Of a DNA stretch of 64,000 bases, positions 49,765 to 60,276 are shown in pieces (within the stretch, counting starts at the first letter, position 1; the number at the start of each line of letters is the position of its first letter). Position numbers and translations under genes: made by a program. The notes below the pieces were generated by a model. It did not search any database. It had not been told where the DNA came from and saw nothing but the letters and a program-made list of their open reading frames with translations. The stretch is from Tritrichomonas musculus (lineage: Eukaryota > Parabasalia > Tritrichomonadida > Tritrichomonadidae): assembly GCA_039105265.1 (NCBI GenBank), contig JAPFFF010000014.1, forward strand, positions 496,001 through 560,000, read 5' to 3'.

Positions 49765-52700
49765 TCAAACCGTAATATAAGCTGTGTATGCTTCCAGATT
49801 AGTTGGTGGCTCAAAACTATCTAAGGACAATGAATCGCATCTTTCTTGAATATCATGTTCTTCTTGAATAAATTTATCGCGTATTTTTAATTCGGGTCCA
49901 TAAAACTGTACTATTTTCAACAAATTTCTAATTTCTTTAGAAATGTCTGAATTCCAACAATTGAGAGGAACAATTAAAAGTGGTTGATTAATGAAAGTAT
50001 CAATGTTTTCACTTATTGGAGCAATAGAATTGGTATATCTTTCAACCTTTCTAATCACACTTCCCCATTTTTCGAATAATTTTGGTTCATCTTCTTTATC
50101 TTTCAATAGCGGATTCGACGTTACTGAGTCGATTGATGAATTTAAGCGTGGAATTGTATTAGGAACCTCTGTTGTTTGATGGGTGCATTGCAAAAAGCAT
50201 TGAATAAGTTCTCTTGCTTGTGGAGAATTCATATTCATACCACTAGCTGCTACCAAAACGATTGGTGAGAAGCTTTCAATGAATTCATCATCAATGCAAT
50301 TTCCTGCAGCCTTAAACAAGCTAGCAACAGTTGCAAATATTGCAACTTGTAATGAAGAATTAGGATCGCACTCCGACAGCATCTTGTTCAAGTATGGAGC
50401 AGCTGCAATGAACGTATCATGAGGTTCACTAGATACTAATGCGCAAGCTTTTATGATAAACTCATCAGGTTCGTTAGAAGCTGGATCTGAAAAAATTGAA
50501 TTGAAAACGATCGTCAGTTCATTTGGCACGAAATTTCCTGTAGAAATTAATGGAATGCATTCGAACACCTTTGAAATTTCAGAACTTGACATTTCAGATG
50601 AGAAAGGAGGAATGTTATGATATGCACCCATTGCTATATAGATGAAAGTGAAGAAGCAAATTAAAGCAGATTTTGCTAATTCAGAATCTTCATTAGCCAA
50701 CTCATGCTTAAAGATTGCCAAGAACACAGCATAAACTTGGTCACGATTTCTCAAAGTTGCCGTTAATGAAGTTAGCAAAAGCATTAGTTTATTTAATTTC
50801 AACTTGGATGTATTCGAATTAGAAGTTATGATGAATTTTGTAATGATTGGAAGAACAGCATCACAAATGTCATGTGACCAATTTTTATTCTTGTTACTGA
50901 CGAGCAAGAATGAATATGCAATTCTATAAACAGGGACAAAAACAGTTTCATAATTATCGTTAGTCTTGAAAATGTTCATATAATTCGATAAAAGATTCAA
51001 TACTGAAACAATGTAAGATAATGTATGATTCGATATTGTATTCGAATTTGGCTTTGAGTTATCGCCAGGATTGAGACGAATTGATTTTCGTTTTGGTGTT
51101 GGTGGACTTGAAGAAACTAATTGTGTAGCTTTTGTCTTAAAAAGATTTCTACCTTTTTCAGTGAAAAAGTTTGTGAATGCTTGTGTTCTAATTGAAAATT
51201 TAGTTGGAACAATAACTTTATTGCTTTGTGGAGTGAGGTTTGAGTCAGATTTGATATTTTTCATCTGCGATGATGGTGGTTGGGATTGTGGCTCATTATT
51301 TTGTTGTTGCTGCTGCTGCTGTGGTGGAGGAGTGTGACTCTTACTTGGAGTTTTAACTAGTGGCTCAAGTGAATTTTCTTTATTGACGGTTTTAACGACA
51401 ATGCAAAATGATCTAAGAATGCATTTAATGATATCTTCTGACATTGGACGTAAGATAGCAGTGAAAATGTACGAGGCACGTGATGCAAGAAGAAGATCAC
51501 CACAGCCGCAGATCCATTCAACAAGTTCTTTTCCCCAATTATCGATCAAATCTTGGTTGTTTATTGGTGGCTTCTGATCTTGATCTTGTGGATTAAAGGT
51601 AGATGATCCATTAATCATTGAGTTCTGTCTGCTGGCGGTGAAGAATAATGCTGATGATTCTGATGTTGATTGTTTAGTTGGTTCTGATTTGATAGGAGTT
51701 TCTTTTACTTCTTCTTCTTCACTTTCGTTGGCATTTTCTTCTTTATCTTTTATTGGTTGTTCTTTTTCAGTTTTAATGTCACTTTCTGTTTGGGCTGCCT
51801 CGTCTGCAGTTTTCGATTCCAATTCATTAGCTTTCTCATTCTTCTGATCATTGCATGAGCATAAAAATTTAATAAAATCTTTGACAAATGAATCAACAAA
51901 AACTGAATCTTTCGCAAATAGTTGAAGAGTGATATCTGCTTCAGAAAATTCTTTATTTCCGTCAATAAGGCATTCATTACCTTGCAATTCGAAAGGCCAA
52001 ATAAGCGACGTTGGTAGAGAGAATATCTTTGACAAAGATTCTGGACAATTTCTGAAGCATTTCAGAATAATATGCATTAAATTAGTTAAATAGGTATTTT
52101 TCTGATCATAATGAAGAAGGATGAAGTTGATAATTAAATGCATTCTAGGTAATATTTGATTAAAGAATGGTTTGATCATTTCTGAAAGAAGGATATAGAT
52201 GTAATTAAATGAATCATTATTTGGTAGTTGAGGTTTTGTATCAGATTCAACATTTCCTTGAATTGTAATTGAATACCAATATGCAAACGTCAGGCGATCA
52301 GTTAAAGCAAGAATAACTTTTTCACTGTTAATTTTAACTAATCGCGAGAATATGATTCTTATATATTTATACATTCTTGTATCAGCTACAAAGAAATAAT
52401 TATTATCATTTTCATCATTATTTCCATTTTCATTTTGTAATCTTATGTCTAGGAAATGATTTAAGACTAAGTCGAATATTTCTTCATCTTTAGCAAGCTT
52501 GTCCCAAATGGACATGTAAAAGCCAAAATCTCTTCTCTCAAGATTAGGAATGATACTAACGAGCCCATCTATGAATGATAAAGGAGACATGATGATCAAA
52601 GATGATGGATAATCATCTTCTTTTGATATATTTGATAAAATATAAGATGCTTCTTTTTCAATCAGTGGCATTATTAAATATAAAAGGAGTCCATTTGTTG

Positions 52701-55700
52701 ATGGTGATAAATGAGAGCCAGCTTTAGCTTCATTCATGAGTTGGAAAGCTTCATTGAGTAATACATCAGTTAAGAAAGGAATCTTATTTGCAAAAATTGC
52801 GCAAACTCGTTGAATAGCGCCAAGAGTGATTGAAGGTAACTCTGAATTAAATAAAGGTGACATTTTATCAAATTCTTTCATGGCTTCTAATGTAAGAGTT
52901 GGATTATTTGGATTGATAATTGTCATTATATTAGGAACAATTCTTAATATTACATTGTATGCAAGTTTTTGAATGTAATGATCTGTACTTAATAAATAAA
53001 TAAATGAAGCAAGCAAAATCTTTGGTGAGTACTTCATTAGTTTTTTGTTTAAAGCAATATCTTTTTCAGATAATACCTTTGTTTCAATTTTTGGTAATAT
53101 ACTCGTAAAGCGATTGATACTTTCTGTTGGTTCCTCAAGCTCATCAGTTTTGAAATTGAATAATTCTGACGATGAATCTTCATTCAGACTCAAATTACCA
53201 GAATTTTTGATATGAAATACAAATTGCTCTTCTGATGATTCATCTGTATTATCCATATAATATAATGAGCAAACAGCAATGAAATAATAAAGAGAGATAT
53301 CACTATTCTCAGTAAACATTAAATTAACAAAATCATCATATAGAAGATCTTCATTATTTGCAAGAATAGAAGGTAGAACACGTTCACCCTTCTTCTCGAG
53401 GCATTCAATAACAAAATCTCTCAAATTTCTAGAAAAAGTGAAATTTTGGCTGAATAATTCCGATGTTTGAATAAAAGAACCAAAAGATTCTATTGCTTGT
53501 TTCCTAAGCAGAGGAATTTTTCCAGAATTACTTGTGAGATTAGAATAATTAAATAAGATGAATAATGTTTCTCGTCTAATTTCAATTGGCCATGAAAAAT
53601 TGATCCATTTGTCAGTCCTTCGATCAAAAATAGGGCCGATATTTAATGGTTGGTAATTCAATGCAAGAGCATCAATAAAATTCTGAATAATAATGCAATA
53701 ATTGATTGCAACAGTCGTGTCTTGGCGAGATTCGTTAAATGATGGGATCTGTATGTCAAGTTTCATGTCTTGAATATATTTATGTAATATTCTAATAAAA
53801 TGAACTATTTCAGATTTTCCTGTTTCGTTGACAATAAGAGAAAAGACAAGATCTGAGGTTTGGACAACATTTTTCCATATTTCTGACGCAATTGGAATAA
53901 TTGTGTGTAATTTTTGAGATGGCGTTGATGTTAACCATTCTGTTAATATTGGCATAAAAACACTAATTGTTGGCCCATTCACAAAACAAAGAAGATCAAC
54001 GTTTGATTTGTTCATTTCTGGTGGCTGATCTGCTGAAATCATGTTGAGTGATTTTTTAAGTAATGAAACAATTTTACTTGTTGAATTTCGTATATCTGTA
54101 ATGATTTGTTTGTCAAGATTATGAATATGAGAAGGAAATCGATAAAATTCGGATTTCATTGATTGTAATGATTTTTGAACTTTTTCATCATCTGTATATG
54201 TTGGTATTAAATGTGTTAAAACTGTTATTGTATTTGAATAATGAAGATGTTCGGATGAAGTTATATCAGTTGGCTGTTCACCAATAAGTGAAAGAATCAG
54301 CTTTAATGTTTTGGATAGCGTTTGAATATCAACTAATTGAATATAAATTGTAGCAATTTCAGCCAAAAAGTAACGATATAAAATAACGTCACTTGATAAG
54401 CAGGCTTCACGAAATGAAATATATGAGGTTGGTGTATCAAATGAAATATCTTTTCCGAGTGATCTATAAATTTTATAGCGAACCACAGCTGATATTATCG
54501 GATTATATTTGTATAAAATTTCATCAACTGCCAAATGAGCATTAAATATCGTACAAAAGTTTTTCATTCTTTCAATTAAAATGACAACGTAATCACGAAA
54601 ATCAGGAAATGGATAAGTTAAAAAGTAAAGAATGATTGGTTGGCAGTTATTAACAAATTGTTGAATTTTTTCTGGTTTGCAATTTATGGTGAGAGATAAA
54701 TCAAGAAGTTTTACGAGTAATTGAAGTAACATAAAGGTATGATGAACATTCCTAACTGATTTTATTTTTTGAATGATGCAATCGTAAATAATAATTCGAG
54801 TATCTTCATTTGCAGCAAAAATTTGGTTAATGACACGAATTGAAAAAGAAGAAATTGCTAATGAATCAGATAAAATCATTCCAATTAAAAATAGTCCGAA
54901 CTCATTTGCAATTAAATCATTTGCATTCACAATATGCGGAATTAGTTCAAGAATTCTAATCACTTTCATTTCATTATCAGTTGTTTGTTGAACACTCATG
55001 GATTTGATGTTCATCCAAGAAGATTGGGTTTTGTTTTGTATTCCCCATTCATAGAAGACATTTTCAACAGAACGTTCGGCATTTAGCATTCTTTCTTTTT
55101 GAACTTTTGAGTATGGTTCAGTTTTGAATGGAAGTTCAAAATGAGGTTTATCTTGTGAATCTGTCAAACAAAAGAAAAATGATTCTTCTAATTGATTATC
55201 TGGTTTGTACTTCATTAAATCGTTGAATATTACCTGCTTAAGTGGATTGAATAAAAGTGAATATGACTGATCAATTCTGATTGAGCTGTTGCGAATATTT
55301 TCTTGAGCCCATTCAGTAAAGTGAAGATAAGGATCAATGATTGTTCGTAAACAGTATTGAAGGCAAACAACAAGCTTCTCATCACCAAGTGCTGATCTTA
55401 AATTAGGAATAGTTGATCTAATAAAGAAGCTAAAATCACGTGCTGCAAAATTGAGAAGAATATCACTAACAGTCTCAGGGTATTGCTCAATGGGAAGTGA
55501 AGTGAAATGGTTTAAGAATTGATTGGTAAATGAATTTGGTAATGACTGATCTTGATCCGGATCATTGAGGTAGGTTAGTTCAATTCCTGGATTTCCATTT
55601 GAATTGAAAGCTCCCCATTCCCAAAATTCAGATACATAACTGCCGCGAATAATAACTAAAAAACCTTTCAAACTTTGTTCAAGAAAGTGGGGATCTTTAT

Positions 55701-56670
55701 TCCTGAATAATACTTCTTTGAGAAAATCATCGCAAGTTTTGCCTCCAATTGATTCAAGACGAACAATAATATTTGAGCAAAGAATGGTGTGATTTAAATG
55801 TGGTTTTTTGCCCATTGCTTTAGAAATCGAATTTTTGTAAACATTTTCAAATATTTCTGTTAAATTTTTGTTCCCTTTTGCATTAACCTGAGATATAAGT
55901 GGGCTCATTGCAAGTGCCCAGCTGTTTGATGCAGGTGATGATTTATTATTAAATTTTTGGAGTGGGTTCAGTTTAAGGAAATCATTTAAAAATGAATGCA
56001 GTTGATCGTATGAATTACGGTCATTAATTGATAAATGAATAAATCGATAAAGAATGAAAAATAATGAAAGGTCGGACACCTTTGAAACTGATGAAAATTC
56101 CGAAAGAATTTGTTGTAAATGACGTATTGAAAGAGTTGAAAAAATAACTGAGAATTGCTTTACTATTGTAAAGCGAAGTGGCGATTCGTATTCTTCAGTG
56201 AATGGAGATATATTTTGATAGGCAAGCTCAAAAAGTTGATCTGAAAAAGCTGTATCTGGATCAATAGTGAGTATTTGGGCAACACAATCTGCAAAAAATA
56301 AAATAATTATCAAATCAAGTAAATTTGGTAGAAGGTCAGTTGAACTCTGCATTAATTGTGATGAAAAACTATTATATAAAGTATTATCACGACGTTCTGG
56401 CAATATTTTAAGCAAAACTGCGATAGCTGATTCCGGAGAATTTTTGGCAATGTCTACAAATGAGTTAACGCATGCTGCATATGATTGATATTGATGTGGA
56501 AAGTTTGACAAAAGCGCTTGGTTAGCTGGCGTTGCATAAACTTTTAATTTTCCTTTTTTTTCCGTATGCTGTTCAAAATCGCGTGCAAATTTTGATAATA
56601 TCGGCTTTAATTGCGATATTATTTTTGGGATAAGAGTAGTGATCATATAAGTTGTGGAAATCTCAGTCAT
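49765..56670 (-). CDS. Giant helical-repeat protein, Furry/Mor2-like scaffold candidate
   Basis: This is a single uninterrupted frame of 2301 residues. It is almost entirely alpha-helical with HEAT/ARM-like pairs. The opening (PHQYQSYAACVNSFVDIAKNSPESAIAVLLKILPERRD) and a middle block (PIEIRRETLFILFNYSNLTS...LRKQAIESFGSFIQTSELF) resemble the order found in Furry/Tao3/Mor2, very large scaffolds that work with NDR kinases in cell morphogenesis. Around residues 1590-1680 is an acidic low-complexity linker (KEENANESEEEEVKE), and around 1780 a poly-Gln tract (PPPQQQQQQQNNE); both separate structured halves. I see no catalytic motif. Furry is my best guess from architecture and patchy motifs; another giant HEAT scaffold is possible. 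The start is well supported: ATG at 56670, with TCATAATACG just upstream. Confidence 0.55.
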   Translation of the reverse strand: MTEISTTYMITTLIPKIISQLKPILSKFARDFEQHTEKKGKLKVYATPANQALLSNFPHQYQSYAACVNSFVDIAKNSPESAIAVLLKILPERRDNTLYNSFSSQLMQSSTDLLPNLLDLIIILFFADCVAQILTIDPDTAFSDQLFELAYQNISPFTEEYESPLRFTIVKQFSVIFSTLSIRHLQQILSEFSSVSKVSDLSLFFILYRFIHLSINDRNSYDQLHSFLNDFLKLNPLQKFNNKSSPASNSWALAMSPLISQVNAKGNKNLTEIFENVYKNSISKAMGKKPHLNHTILCSNIIVRLESIGGKTCDDFLKEVLFRNKDPHFLEQSLKGFLVIIRGSYVSEFWEWGAFNSNGNPGIELTYLNDPDQDQSLPNSFTNQFLNHFTSLPIEQYPETVSDILLNFAARDFSFFIRSTIPNLRSALGDEKLVVCLQYCLRTIIDPYLHFTEWAQENIRNSSIRIDQSYSLLFNPLKQVIFNDLMKYKPDNQLEESFFFCLTDSQDKPHFELPFKTEPYSKVQKERMLNAERSVENVFYEWGIQNKTQSSWMNIKSMSVQQTTDNEMKVIRILELIPHIVNANDLIANEFGLFLIGMILSDSLAISSFSIRVINQIFAANEDTRIIIYDCIIQKIKSVRNVHHTFMLLQLLVKLLDLSLTINCKPEKIQQFVNNCQPIILYFLTYPFPDFRDYVVILIERMKNFCTIFNAHLAVDEILYKYNPIISAVVRYKIYRSLGKDISFDTPTSYISFREACLSSDVILYRYFLAEIATIYIQLVDIQTLSKTLKLILSLIGEQPTDITSSEHLHYSNTITVLTHLIPTYTDDEKVQKSLQSMKSEFYRFPSHIHNLDKQIITDIRNSTSKIVSLLKKSLNMISADQPPEMNKSNVDLLCFVNGPTISVFMPILTEWLTSTPSQKLHTIIPIASEIWKNVVQTSDLVFSLIVNETGKSEIVHFIRILHKYIQDMKLDIQIPSFNESRQDTTVAINYCIIIQNFIDALALNYQPLNIGPIFDRRTDKWINFSWPIEIRRETLFILFNYSNLTSNSGKIPLLRKQAIESFGSFIQTSELFSQNFTFSRNLRDFVIECLEKKGERVLPSILANNEDLLYDDFVNLMFTENSDISLYYFIAVCSLYYMDNTDESSEEQFVFHIKNSGNLSLNEDSSSELFNFKTDELEEPTESINRFTSILPKIETKVLSEKDIALNKKLMKYSPKILLASFIYLLSTDHYIQKLAYNVILRIVPNIMTIINPNNPTLTLEAMKEFDKMSPLFNSELPSITLGAIQRVCAIFANKIPFLTDVLLNEAFQLMNEAKAGSHLSPSTNGLLLYLIMPLIEKEASYILSNISKEDDYPSSLIIMSPLSFIDGLVSIIPNLERRDFGFYMSIWDKLAKDEEIFDLVLNHFLDIRLQNENGNNDENDNNYFFVADTRMYKYIRIIFSRLVKINSEKVILALTDRLTFAYWYSITIQGNVESDTKPQLPNNDSFNYIYILLSEMIKPFFNQILPRMHLIINFILLHYDQKNTYLTNLMHIILKCFRNCPESLSKIFSLPTSLIWPFELQGNECLIDGNKEFSEADITLQLFAKDSVFVDSFVKDFIKFLCSCNDQKNEKANELESKTADEAAQTESDIKTEKEQPIKDKEENANESEEEEVKETPIKSEPTKQSTSESSALFFTASRQNSMINGSSTFNPQDQDQKPPINNQDLIDNWGKELVEWICGCGDLLLASRASYIFTAILRPMSEDIIKCILRSFCIVVKTVNKENSLEPLVKTPSKSHTPPPQQQQQQQNNEPQSQPPSSQMKNIKSDSNLTPQSNKVIVPTKFSIRTQAFTNFFTEKGRNLFKTKATQLVSSSPPTPKRKSIRLNPGDNSKPNSNTISNHTLSYIVSVLNLLSNYMNIFKTNDNYETVFVPVYRIAYSFLLVSNKNKNWSHDICDAVLPIITKFIITSNSNTSKLKLNKLMLLLTSLTATLRNRDQVYAVFLAIFKHELANEDSELAKSALICFFTFIYIAMGAYHNIPPFSSEMSSSEISKVFECIPLISTGNFVPNELTIVFNSIFSDPASNEPDEFIIKACALVSSEPHDTFIAAAPYLNKMLSECDPNSSLQVAIFATVASLFKAAGNCIDDEFIESFSPIVLVAASGMNMNSPQARELIQCFLQCTHQTTEVPNTIPRLNSSIDSVTSNPLLKDKEDEPKLFEKWGSVIRKVERYTNSIAPISENIDTFINQPLLIVPLNCWNSDISKEIRNLLKIVQFYGPELKIRDKFIQEEHDIQERCDSLSLDSFEPPTNLEAYTAYITV

Positions 56671-56684
56671 TTTTAAAAAAGAGT

Positions 56685-56694
56685 CGTATTATGA
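56685..56694 (-). promoter_or_regulatory. Initiator-like motif of the Furry-like gene
   Basis: On the minus strand TCATAATACG lies about 15-24 bp before the ATG at 56670 and matches the trichomonad initiator pattern. Called from motif and position. Confidence 0.4.
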
Positions 56695-57925
56695 AACTAC
56701 ACAAAATTCAAAGTTTTATTTTTTATGAGTGAATTAAATAATCAAATGTCAATATTTGTCTATTTAATTCTGCAACTATTTATTCCTATACAAAAAAGTA
56801 AAAATGTTCTATTTGGAATTTATATGTATTTATTCCCAATTATTTTGTTATTTGAATTGTAATGCTTTGAAAAAAAAAAAGATATTGATATATTAATTTT
56901 GTTATGGTAATATTTTGATAGAAAATAATTGTACATTATCCTATCAAAAAGTTGAATTCTCATAAAATGTTCTTCATATGATTTATATAAGGGAGAGGGT
57001 CAAAAAAAAGCTTTCTGTTACATTAAACTTCACAATATATAGATTCAAAATTATATAGGTTTTATATGTTAATTTTGCTTCTACACAGAGTTGTGCTTCA
57101 TTTAAAATCCACTTTTTCAATACTTTTTAAAACTTTTTCAATGTTTTTAAAAATGAAGTTAAGAGGTATTCAACTTAAGTGACTTAACGGTCATTTTTCT
57201 TCTTTAAAATGTATTTTTAATTTTTTGAGCTAAATACAGATTATTTTTATTTCTTTTTATCATCAAAATAATCTATAAAATGTTTAAATGATGATTTGAA
57301 TATTAAATTGAAGAAAAAAGAATATTTTTGTTAACAATATAATTATATCTTTTCATTTATAACATCGAATGTATTTTGGATATCTTCATTATTCTAAAGT
57401 ATTGTCACAATAAATGAAAAACTCTAATTATTTCCTAATTCAGAAACTGCAAAATCTGCAGATTCTTCATACTTTCAAACCTAAAAAGCATTTTTCATTA
57501 AAAATAGATGATAACTTCAAAAATTGTCTTTATATGATTCTACAACTTTAATATAATGATTATATTGGCCATGAGATTTTATTGCTAGAAGCATTAATGA
57601 TTTTAAGCGGCCAATTTTTTGGAAAATATGATTCATTTATTTTTCTCAAAATAAAAAATAAACGTTTTTTAACGTACACATAATTACAAAAATATTCAAA
57701 ATTTTTAATTAAATTATGGTAGCATTTTGGAACATTTTTCTTTCAATTTTTTTATATGATATTTTACGGTTTTAAATAGCTCATAAACATTGAAAAAAAT
57801 AATTTTTTTAATAAAATCGAATTTTCTCAAAAACTAGCGCATAAATCATTTTGTAATTTTATTAATTGAATAAGTTCTAGAGCCAACTTTGCCCTTAAAG
57901 AGAATTGAATCAATTTTTTAAATAG
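56695..57925. other. AT-rich intergenic DNA upstream of the EGF-like gene
   Basis: No gene is seen. I looked here for a first exon with a GTAYGT donor or an ACTAACACACAG acceptor that could supply the missing ATG of the next gene and found neither; the nearest word is CTACACAG at about 57081. Confidence 0.45.
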
Positions 57926-58657
57926 ATTTTAATCGTTTGCATTAAAACGAATTTAGTCCATTTATCTATCTTATTTTTCATTGTTTCCTTTGTTCAATCA
58001 CAAGGAAAGTGCACATTACCAAATACTGAAGAAGGACATAATGGGAAATGTCAATGTAAACCAGGATTTATTACAGACGATCATTTTAATTCTAAAGGAT
58101 GCTGGAAATGTAGTATAAAATGCCATCCATTTGCAACATGCGCTTTTCAAGATGATTGCCAATGTAATGATGAATTTGTAGGTGATGGTGTAACATTTTG
58201 CCGCCGGCCTGTTCCCATTATACAAAAGCTTTTAACAAAACAGCTTCTAAGCAATGGAGAAACACTTTTAACGATTGGATATCAAGATGAAGAGTTAAAA
58301 GTTGTTCATCAATTTCGCGCTAAGAGGTTTTTTTGCCAAATTGATAATTTAATTTTAAAAGCTAAGCATTTTACGAGAACTGAGATACAATGTCAAATTC
58401 CAAAAACCATTAAAGGTGATGCCAATTTATCAATTTCTTATGATTCGTATAGTTGGTCAAAAAACCAAATTGAAATAAATATTGACAATACAGGAAATAT
58501 GCAAGAAATTATTGATGCTCTTCCTTTTCTTCTTACTCTCTTAACGGCAATGATGCTTGGTGTACTAGCTTTTTATGGGAAATCTTTGTTTTTCACTATT
58601 CCAGATGAAGAGCATGAAAATTTGGTTTCAGAACAGCTTCCCAATCATAATATGTAA
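57926..58657 (+). CDS. EGF-like type I membrane protein, no in-frame ATG seen
   Basis: The frame is open from 57926 (after a TAG) to TAA at 58655 but contains no ATG before residue ~190. It first reads HLSILFFIVSFVQSQ, a good signal-peptide core with a likely cleavage site. Next comes a Cys-rich segment, GKCTLPNTEE..GKCQCKPGF...GCWKCSIKCHPFATC..DDCQCNDEFVGDGVTFC, with EGF-like spacing including the C.C...F.GDG...C end. A beta-rich extracellular region with two further cysteines follows. Then come one transmembrane helix (ALPFLLTLLTAMMLGVLAFYG) and a short acidic cytoplasmic tail. This matches small surface receptor-like proteins of trichomonads. The start may be a lost ATG, an unseen upstream exon or a near-cognate codon. 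The well-kept coding sequence argues against an old pseudogene. Confidence 0.7.
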   Translation: MLIVCIKTNLVHLSILFFIVSFVQSQGKCTLPNTEEGHNGKCQCKPGFITDDHFNSKGCWKCSIKCHPFATCAFQDDCQCNDEFVGDGVTFCRRPVPIIQKLLTKQLLSNGETLLTIGYQDEELKVVHQFRAKRFFCQIDNLILKAKHFTRTEIQCQIPKTIKGDANLSISYDSYSWSKNQIEINIDNTGNMQEIIDALPFLLTLLTAMMLGVLAFYGKSLFFTIPDEEHENLVSEQLPNHNM

Positions 58658-58830
58658 AATTTTGTTATTTATATGTTGTTAATTAATAAAAATAATTCAA
58701 TCATCAATTATGTTTCGGCTAATTACAATAACAAATATATTATCAAATATATTATCAAATAATATATAGAAATGGAATATGCTTTTTTATTAACTTTGAT
58801 AAACATAACAATATTAATAAGAAATAAGAA

Positions 58831-60276
58831 TTAAGGTAATTCTGGATCATCACCAGATGATAAATACCTTTGTTCTGGTATAGAATCATTTGTAGCTGTA
58901 TTATTATTATTGTTGTTGTTATTATTATCATTAATACTGAGATCATTGTTATTTGTATTTTCAGCTTCACTCTCCAAATTTGATTTTGATTTGTTTTGAT
59001 CAAGTTTTCCAGTTGCTCTCATAAACAAGACATGTTCGTTAACATTATGCGTTTCACAATCAACATGAACCCAAGCACGTTCAATATCAGGAATTCTTTC
59101 AACTTTTAATTGAAGTGATTCACCAATCCAATGAGCAACTTCGAGCGGGATGTGGCCAGGAACAACAATATGAAGCTCAGCAAAGTATTGAGGACCTACT
59201 TGAAAAGCAATGACTTGTTCGACACCGATGATTAATGGATGATGGTGAGCAGCAACATAAGTCAATTCACGAATAATTTCTGGTGGAGCTGATGCACCAA
59301 GTAGCATTTTAGCATTTTCAACAGCATTCATTACCCAGGAAACCAAAACAAAAAGTGATAATAAAATTCCACCTGTTGAATCCATCCACCATCCTAATTT
59401 AGTTGCTCCCCAGTACATAAAGAGACCAAGAGCATTTGTTAGTACATCATTACGATGATCTTCAGCAAGGGCTCTTGTAATTGGATGACCTAGACAGTAA
59501 TAGACAATTGCCATTATTAATTTAATAGCAATCGTACATGACATGATAATAATACCCGTAATTGTAGCTCTCTCTGGAATTTCATGACTTAAAAGTGACA
59601 TAACACATTGAATTATGATATATAAAGCGCAACAGCTCATAAGAACAGAGAAAACAAGAATACCAACTGTTGAAACACGCGACTTCCCAACAGGATATTT
59701 TCCAAGATCATCTGCAGTAAATTTCGAATGGGCTGCGGTACAAGAAATAATTGTTCCTGCAATTAAATCTAAGCATGAATCGGCGAGAGAAGATATTAAA
59801 GTATACGAGGTAGAACTTGATAATGCAACCGCTTTTCCAACAAGCAATAGAAAATTGATTCCGAATGAACAGTAGGTGGCGCAACGAATACCAAAATTTG
59901 CTTCATTCTTATCTGGTTCAAGAAAAGAATCATCATTTAATTGCTCGTTTAAATCAGACATTGTATCTATCCAGCTGTTTAACGAAGTATAGTAATTGTT
60001 CATAGCTTTTTGTTTTCTTTTAAGATGACATCCAACTTCATCAGGGGCTGAATTGGCAATTGCAATAGAAGCTTGCTCAAGAACCGATGAAGGTACAAGA
60101 GGTTCAGCAGTTTCATGCTGAACTACATCAAGATCATAATTACGGGTTATTTTTAAAGAATTTTTGCATTGCTCGCAGCATTCAAATGGATAAAGCTGAT
60201 TAACTCTTTGCCTGCATATCGGACACATTATTTTATTTCCTTTTTCTTGCTCATTTGGTTTTTCAGTCTTACTCAT
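58831..60276 (-). CDS. Cation diffusion facilitator transporter, Mn-type
   Basis: This 481-residue CDF (cation efflux) family metal/proton antiporter has metal-site motifs DSCLD (166-170, second membrane helix) and DHRND (273-277, fifth helix). These are both of the DxxxD form that marks manganese-type CDFs such as plant MTP8-11, rather than HxxxD of zinc types. Six hydrophobic segments lie between about 130 and 330, followed by a cytosolic domain with AAHHHPLIIGVEQVIAFQVG and HWIGESLQLKVERIPDIERAWVHVD. The N-terminus is cytosolic with a small Cys cluster (MCPICRQRVN...FECCEQCK; C18, C21, C34, C37) that could bind zinc. The C-terminal ~60 residues are an Asn/Asp-rich low-complexity tail. It probably moves Mn out of the cytosol into an organelle or out of the cell. 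Confidence 0.92.
   Translation of the reverse strand: MSKTEKPNEQEKGNKIMCPICRQRVNQLYPFECCEQCKNSLKITRNYDLDVVQHETAEPLVPSSVLEQASIAIANSAPDEVGCHLKRKQKAMNNYYTSLNSWIDTMSDLNEQLNDDSFLEPDKNEANFGIRCATYCSFGINFLLLVGKAVALSSSTSYTLISSLADSCLDLIAGTIISCTAAHSKFTADDLGKYPVGKSRVSTVGILVFSVLMSCCALYIIIQCVMSLLSHEIPERATITGIIIMSCTIAIKLIMAIVYYCLGHPITRALAEDHRNDVLTNALGLFMYWGATKLGWWMDSTGGILLSLFVLVSWVMNAVENAKMLLGASAPPEIIRELTYVAAHHHPLIIGVEQVIAFQVGPQYFAELHIVVPGHIPLEVAHWIGESLQLKVERIPDIERAWVHVDCETHNVNEHVLFMRATGKLDQNKSKSNLESEAENTNNNDLSINDNNNNNNNNNTATNDSIPEQRYLSSGDDPELP

Noticed and set aside
57060-57095. CTACACAG as a 3' splice site for the EGF-like gene
   Set aside because: It lacks the CTAAC branch part, no GTAYGT donor with an ATG exon precedes it, and the frame after it is not continuous with the EGF-like frame.
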